Both the position numbers and the translations under genes were made by a program. A stretch of 8,322 nucleotides of DNA. Origin: Thermoplasmata archaeon (lineage in GTDB: Archaea > Thermoplasmatota > Thermoplasmata > Lutacidiplasmatales > UBA184). The stretch lies in contig JAKAPG010000068.1 of assembly GCA_021823085.1 (NCBI GenBank), positions 1 to 8,322 on the forward strand, in the 5' to 3' direction. Under the pieces are notes generated by a model. That model had not been told where the DNA came from. It saw only the letters and a list, made by a program, of their open reading frames with translations, and did no database searches. Positions 6,231 to 8,322 of this stretch are shown here, piece after piece (position 1 is the first letter of the stretch; every line of letters starts with the position of its first letter).

Positions 6231-7078
6231 GAGAGCCACCCTCCGTGCGGGGTGTACAGACCGGTGCGATCGAGGAGCCGGACCGCAAGAAAGATCGCGA
6301 GCGCGACCAGCACGAGAACGCAGCTGGCCGCGGCCGCGGGCTCAAGGCCCGCGGAGCTCTGGTAGAGGTCCCAGATGTACACCGAGGCGGGAGAGGTCGT
6401 CGGGCCGAACCAAGGGGCGCTCGGCGCGATCGAGTAGGCGAGGATCAGGAACCCGCCGATCTCGCTCACGCCGCGCGCCCACATCAGGAGGGCCCCGGTC
6501 GCGATCCCGCGCGCCGATTGCGGGAGGATGACGGTCGCGAACGCTTCGCCCGGACTCGCGCCCAGCGAGCGTGCGGAATCGACGACCTCGGGATCCACGG
6601 CCCCGAAGGCGAGTTGGCTCGATAGGACCACGTAGGAGGCGCCGACGTAGAGCATCACGAGGACGACACCCCAGATCGCGTCGAAGACCGGGAATCCCAG
6701 GCGGGCCGCGAACTGCCCCACCGGCCCATCCGGGGCGAAGAGGAGGAGTAGAGCGATCCCGACGACCAGGTGGGGGATCACGACCGGTATCAGCACGATC
6801 GACTCGACGAGGGTCCTCCCGCGGAATCGGTAGCGCGCCAGCAGGTAGCCCAACGGAACCCCGGTCAGCAGTCCGAGGCCGACGGCAATACCGGAGGCGA
6901 GCAGCGTGAAACGGATCGACGTGAGGAATCCCGCGTTCGACGCGGCCCCTACGAATCCGTCCCATCCGACGTAGAGGAAGAGGACGACGAGCGGAAGAAC
7001 GAAGAGGGCGAGTAGCGACGCTCCGAGGAGGGCCGCGACGACCGGACCGACCGCTCCTCGTGGGCTCGGGTCTGTCAT
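6227..7078 (-). CDS. modB: Tungstate/molybdate ABC transporter permease (WtpB/ModB)
   Basis: Integral membrane permease of 283 residues that forms the oxyanion channel with ModC. About six hydrophobic segments are visible (roughly 12-37, 54-80, 90-115, 134-156, 189-215, 249-268). The cytoplasmic EAA coupling loop is seen at 162-186, DPEVVDSARSLGASPGEAF, with the conserved Gly173 and following ILP; it docks on the ATPase. The ATG at 7078 is 24 bases after the modA stop. A GGGAGG sequence (7092-7097, minus strand) is 13 bases upstream, a little far for an ideal ribosome-binding site. The 4-base GTGA overlap with modC indicates coupled translation. Confidence 0.93.
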   Translation of the reverse strand: MTDPSPRGAVGPVVAALLGASLLALFVLPLVVLFLYVGWDGFVGAASNAGFLTSIRFTLLASGIAVGLGLLTGVPLGYLLARYRFRGRTLVESIVLIPVVIPHLVVGIALLLLFAPDGPVGQFAARLGFPVFDAIWGVVLVMLYVGASYVVLSSQLAFGAVDPEVVDSARSLGASPGEAFATVILPQSARGIATGALLMWARGVSEIGGFLILAYSIAPSAPWFGPTTSPASVYIWDLYQSSAGLEPAAAASCVLVLVALAIFLAVRLLDRTGLYTPHGGWLS

Positions 7079-7102
7079 CGCGTCGCCGTTGCCTCCCTGC
7101 CT

Positions 7103-8161
7103 CTAGGAGATCAGGGCGGCGAGGTAGGAGGGAAGCGCGGGTAGCCCGCCCACCAGGTAGCTCGCCGATCCGTAGACCCAGACCGAAGGGGTTGGGACGA
7201 ACCCGTCAGCCGCCCAAGAGCTCAGGGTCGAGTTCGACAGAAGCCACGCCGCGAAACCGTCGCCGAGCGCGGGGTCGGGTGCGTTCGACGGCACGGTCAA
7301 CGCGAAGATTGCGGGAGCCCCGGCGACCACCTCGGCCCCCGTCCCCGATAGCACCGTCGTGCTCGCGCTGCCGTACGCCGCGACGTCGCCCGGGGACACC
7401 CCTCCGAGGTTGACGGAATCGTTCAGCGCGGTGTAGGTCAGCCCGTCCGCCTTCGCATACGACTCGTAGATGAGGTAGGCCTGCACGTAGTTCTCGGAGA
7501 GCGCGGAGGCCGCGTTGTTCTCCGTAACGTAGAGCGTGTTCGCGGTCGGCTCGGCGAAGCCGCCCATCGGCCCGGTGAAGAAGTGGTGATAGAAGGTTCC
7601 GTTAAGGCCGACGAGGGCATCCTCGAGCTCGATCGCGATCACCGCGTTCACCCCAAGGGGATCCGCGCTCGCATTGGCGACCCCCAGAGTGATACCGGGC
7701 GCGACGATCTTTTCGTACCAGTTCGCGGAGGTGACGCCCGAGAGGACGGAGGGGTTGTAGGCCAGAACCAGCGGGTCGCTCGCGAAAACGGCCTCGCCGG
7801 TTGCGTACGGCGAGGCGCTCGTCATGAGCGTTTCGGGGATCACGCGGTCGTCGGCCGAGACGAACAGGTCGTATGGGGATCTCGAACCGGCCGAGGCGAT
7901 CGCGGTCGCTGCGGCGTCACTGCCTTCGTAAAGCTGCGCGGTCAGCGGCGAAGAGACCCCGGGGGTCCGATCGACGTAGTCGGAAACGAGCGAGGGAAGG
8001 AGCGGCGCCGGGCTCAGGCTACCGGCCGCGATCACTCCGAGCATCTCCGTCGAAGCATTCGAGCTCGCGGTGGCGTGCCCGTACCAGCCTGCGGCAAATC
8101 CGGCCCCAACGGCGATCCCCGCGACCGCAAGGACGGCGATCGTGCGAAGAACGGGACGCAT
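7103..8161 (-). CDS. modA: Tungstate/molybdate-binding protein of the ABC transporter (WtpA/ModA type)
   Basis: Extracytoplasmic oxyanion-binding protein of 352 residues. The N-terminus MRPVLRTIAVLAVAGIAVGAG is a signal or membrane anchor, followed by a Ser/Thr/Asn-rich linker. The protein contains no cysteine, so it is not a lipoprotein and is probably held by an uncleaved N-terminal helix or released. WtpA-family landmarks: IAAGSLSPAPLLP (44-56), GSDAA (80-84), DLFVSADDRVIP (98-109), FASDPLVLAYNP (126-137), NWYEKI (147-152) and ASADPLGVNA (165-174), whose Asp167 is a candidate carboxylate ligand. QAYLIYESYAK (227-237) contains a Glu that may be the second ligand, though its register against the family could not be fixed by eye. 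An upstream in-frame ATG at 8182 falls inside the inverted repeat and was rejected in favour of 8161 on promoter spacing. Tungstate versus molybdate preference is not readable. Confidence 0.9.
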   Translation of the reverse strand: MRPVLRTIAVLAVAGIAVGAGFAAGWYGHATASSNASTEMLGVIAAGSLSPAPLLPSLVSDYVDRTPGVSSPLTAQLYEGSDAAATAIASAGSRSPYDLFVSADDRVIPETLMTSASPYATGEAVFASDPLVLAYNPSVLSGVTSANWYEKIVAPGITLGVANASADPLGVNAVIAIELEDALVGLNGTFYHHFFTGPMGGFAEPTANTLYVTENNAASALSENYVQAYLIYESYAKADGLTYTALNDSVNLGGVSPGDVAAYGSASTTVLSGTGAEVVAGAPAIFALTVPSNAPDPALGDGFAAWLLSNSTLSSWAADGFVPTPSVWVYGSASYLVGGLPALPSYLAALIS

Positions 8162-8162
8162 C

Positions 8163-8183
8163 GATGTGGGATTGTCCCACATC
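8163..8183. promoter_or_regulatory. Perfect 9-3-9 inverted repeat, probable operator of the modABC-modE operon
   Basis: GATGTGGGA (8163-8171), spacer TTG, then TCCCACATC (8175-8183). The two arms are exact reverse complements. The repeat ends one base before the chosen modA start codon (8161) and begins just downstream of the TATA-like box, so a bound dimer would cover the transcription start and block polymerase. Its place in front of an operon that encodes its own ModE-like dimeric-type regulator makes it the best candidate site for that protein. Confidence 0.65.
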
Positions 8184-8186
8184 CAG

Positions 8187-8192
8187 ATGAAG
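8187..8192 (-). promoter_or_regulatory. Possible TATA box of the modABC-modE operon
   Basis: On the minus strand this reads CTTCAT, a weaker relative of the CTTAT boxes of purC and radA. Its centre is 28-29 bases upstream of the ATG at 8161, the same spacing as the other promoters in the window, and it abuts the inverted repeat on its upstream side. Confidence 0.4.
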
Positions 8193-8204
8193 GCTGCGGG
8201 GCCC

Positions 8205-8321
8205 CTAGTGCCGCGTCCACCAGCGGTGTGCGGGACGTGAGTTCGTCACGCAGTGGACCCGATTGAGCCTCCGGATGGTCAATCGGAGGTGCTCGTTCGC
8301 CTCCTCCCAACTCGTGTAGTT
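8205..8321 (-). CDS. 3' end of an unidentified gene, cut by the right window edge
   Basis: An open frame enters from the window edge on the minus strand and ends at a TAG (8207-8205). The 38 visible residues begin NYTSWEEANEHLRLTIRRLN and end with HRWWTRH. The composition (Trp, Asn, His, Glu, Tyr, Cys) is unlike the Arg/Pro/Ala-rich shadow frames elsewhere in the window, which argues for real coding sequence. I do not recognise the family. It ends about 12 bases before the putative modA TATA box, so it is a separate transcription unit from the mod operon or runs into it. It could also be chance, as the fragment is short. Confidence 0.4.
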   Translation of the reverse strand, partial: NYTSWEEANEHLRLTIRRLNRVHCVTNSRPAHRWWTRH

Positions 8322-8322
8322 C

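Noticed and set aside
8198..8205. GGGGCCCC palindrome upstream of modA
   Set aside because: Only 8 bases and all G/C, common in DNA of this composition; it may overlap the BRE region but nothing marks it as a site.

Overview
The window looks like part of the chromosome of a GC-rich archaeon, probably a Thermoplasmatota relative (lineage is inference; it rests on recalled protein style, not a search). The archaeal signs are a RadA recombinase with an N-terminal helix-hairpin-helix domain, a WtpA/ModA-type tungstate/molybdate transporter, a short archaeal-type methionine synthase N-terminus, and short T/A-rich promoter boxes about 27-30 bases upstream of the start codons of five genes or operons, the layout expected for leaderless archaeal mRNAs. 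No mobile element, CRISPR array, rRNA or tRNA could be supported.

Layout, left to right. At the left edge is the 5' end of a methionine synthase (metE-like) gene on the minus strand (1-114, cut by the window edge). A gap of about 425 bases separates it from a divergent plus-strand group: malic enzyme (540-1970), overlapped by 4 bases by a GNAT acetyltransferase (1967-2515), then purC (2562-3515) and radA (3582-4577), the last two each with its own promoter box. radA converges on a minus-strand operon, with only 4 bases between the stop codons and a hairpin spanning both. Read 5' to 3' on the minus strand, the operon is modA/wtpA (8161-7103), modB (7078-6227), modC (6230-5199) and a ModE-like regulator (5202-4582). 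modB/modC and modC/modE overlap by 4 bases. At the right edge is the 3' end of an unidentified minus-strand gene (8321-8205).

The most interesting part is the oxyanion operon. Its last gene encodes a winged-helix plus TOBE regulator. Its first gene is preceded by a perfect 9-3-9 inverted repeat (8163-8183) lying exactly between the predicted TATA box and the predicted transcription start. This makes a self-contained uptake-and-repression circuit in which the regulator senses molybdate or tungstate and shuts off its own operon. The ATPase of the same operon has proline where the Q-loop glutamine is expected. The rest (malic enzyme, SAICAR synthase, RadA) is ordinary core metabolism and DNA repair, with a second palindrome of possible regulatory value upstream of the malic enzyme.
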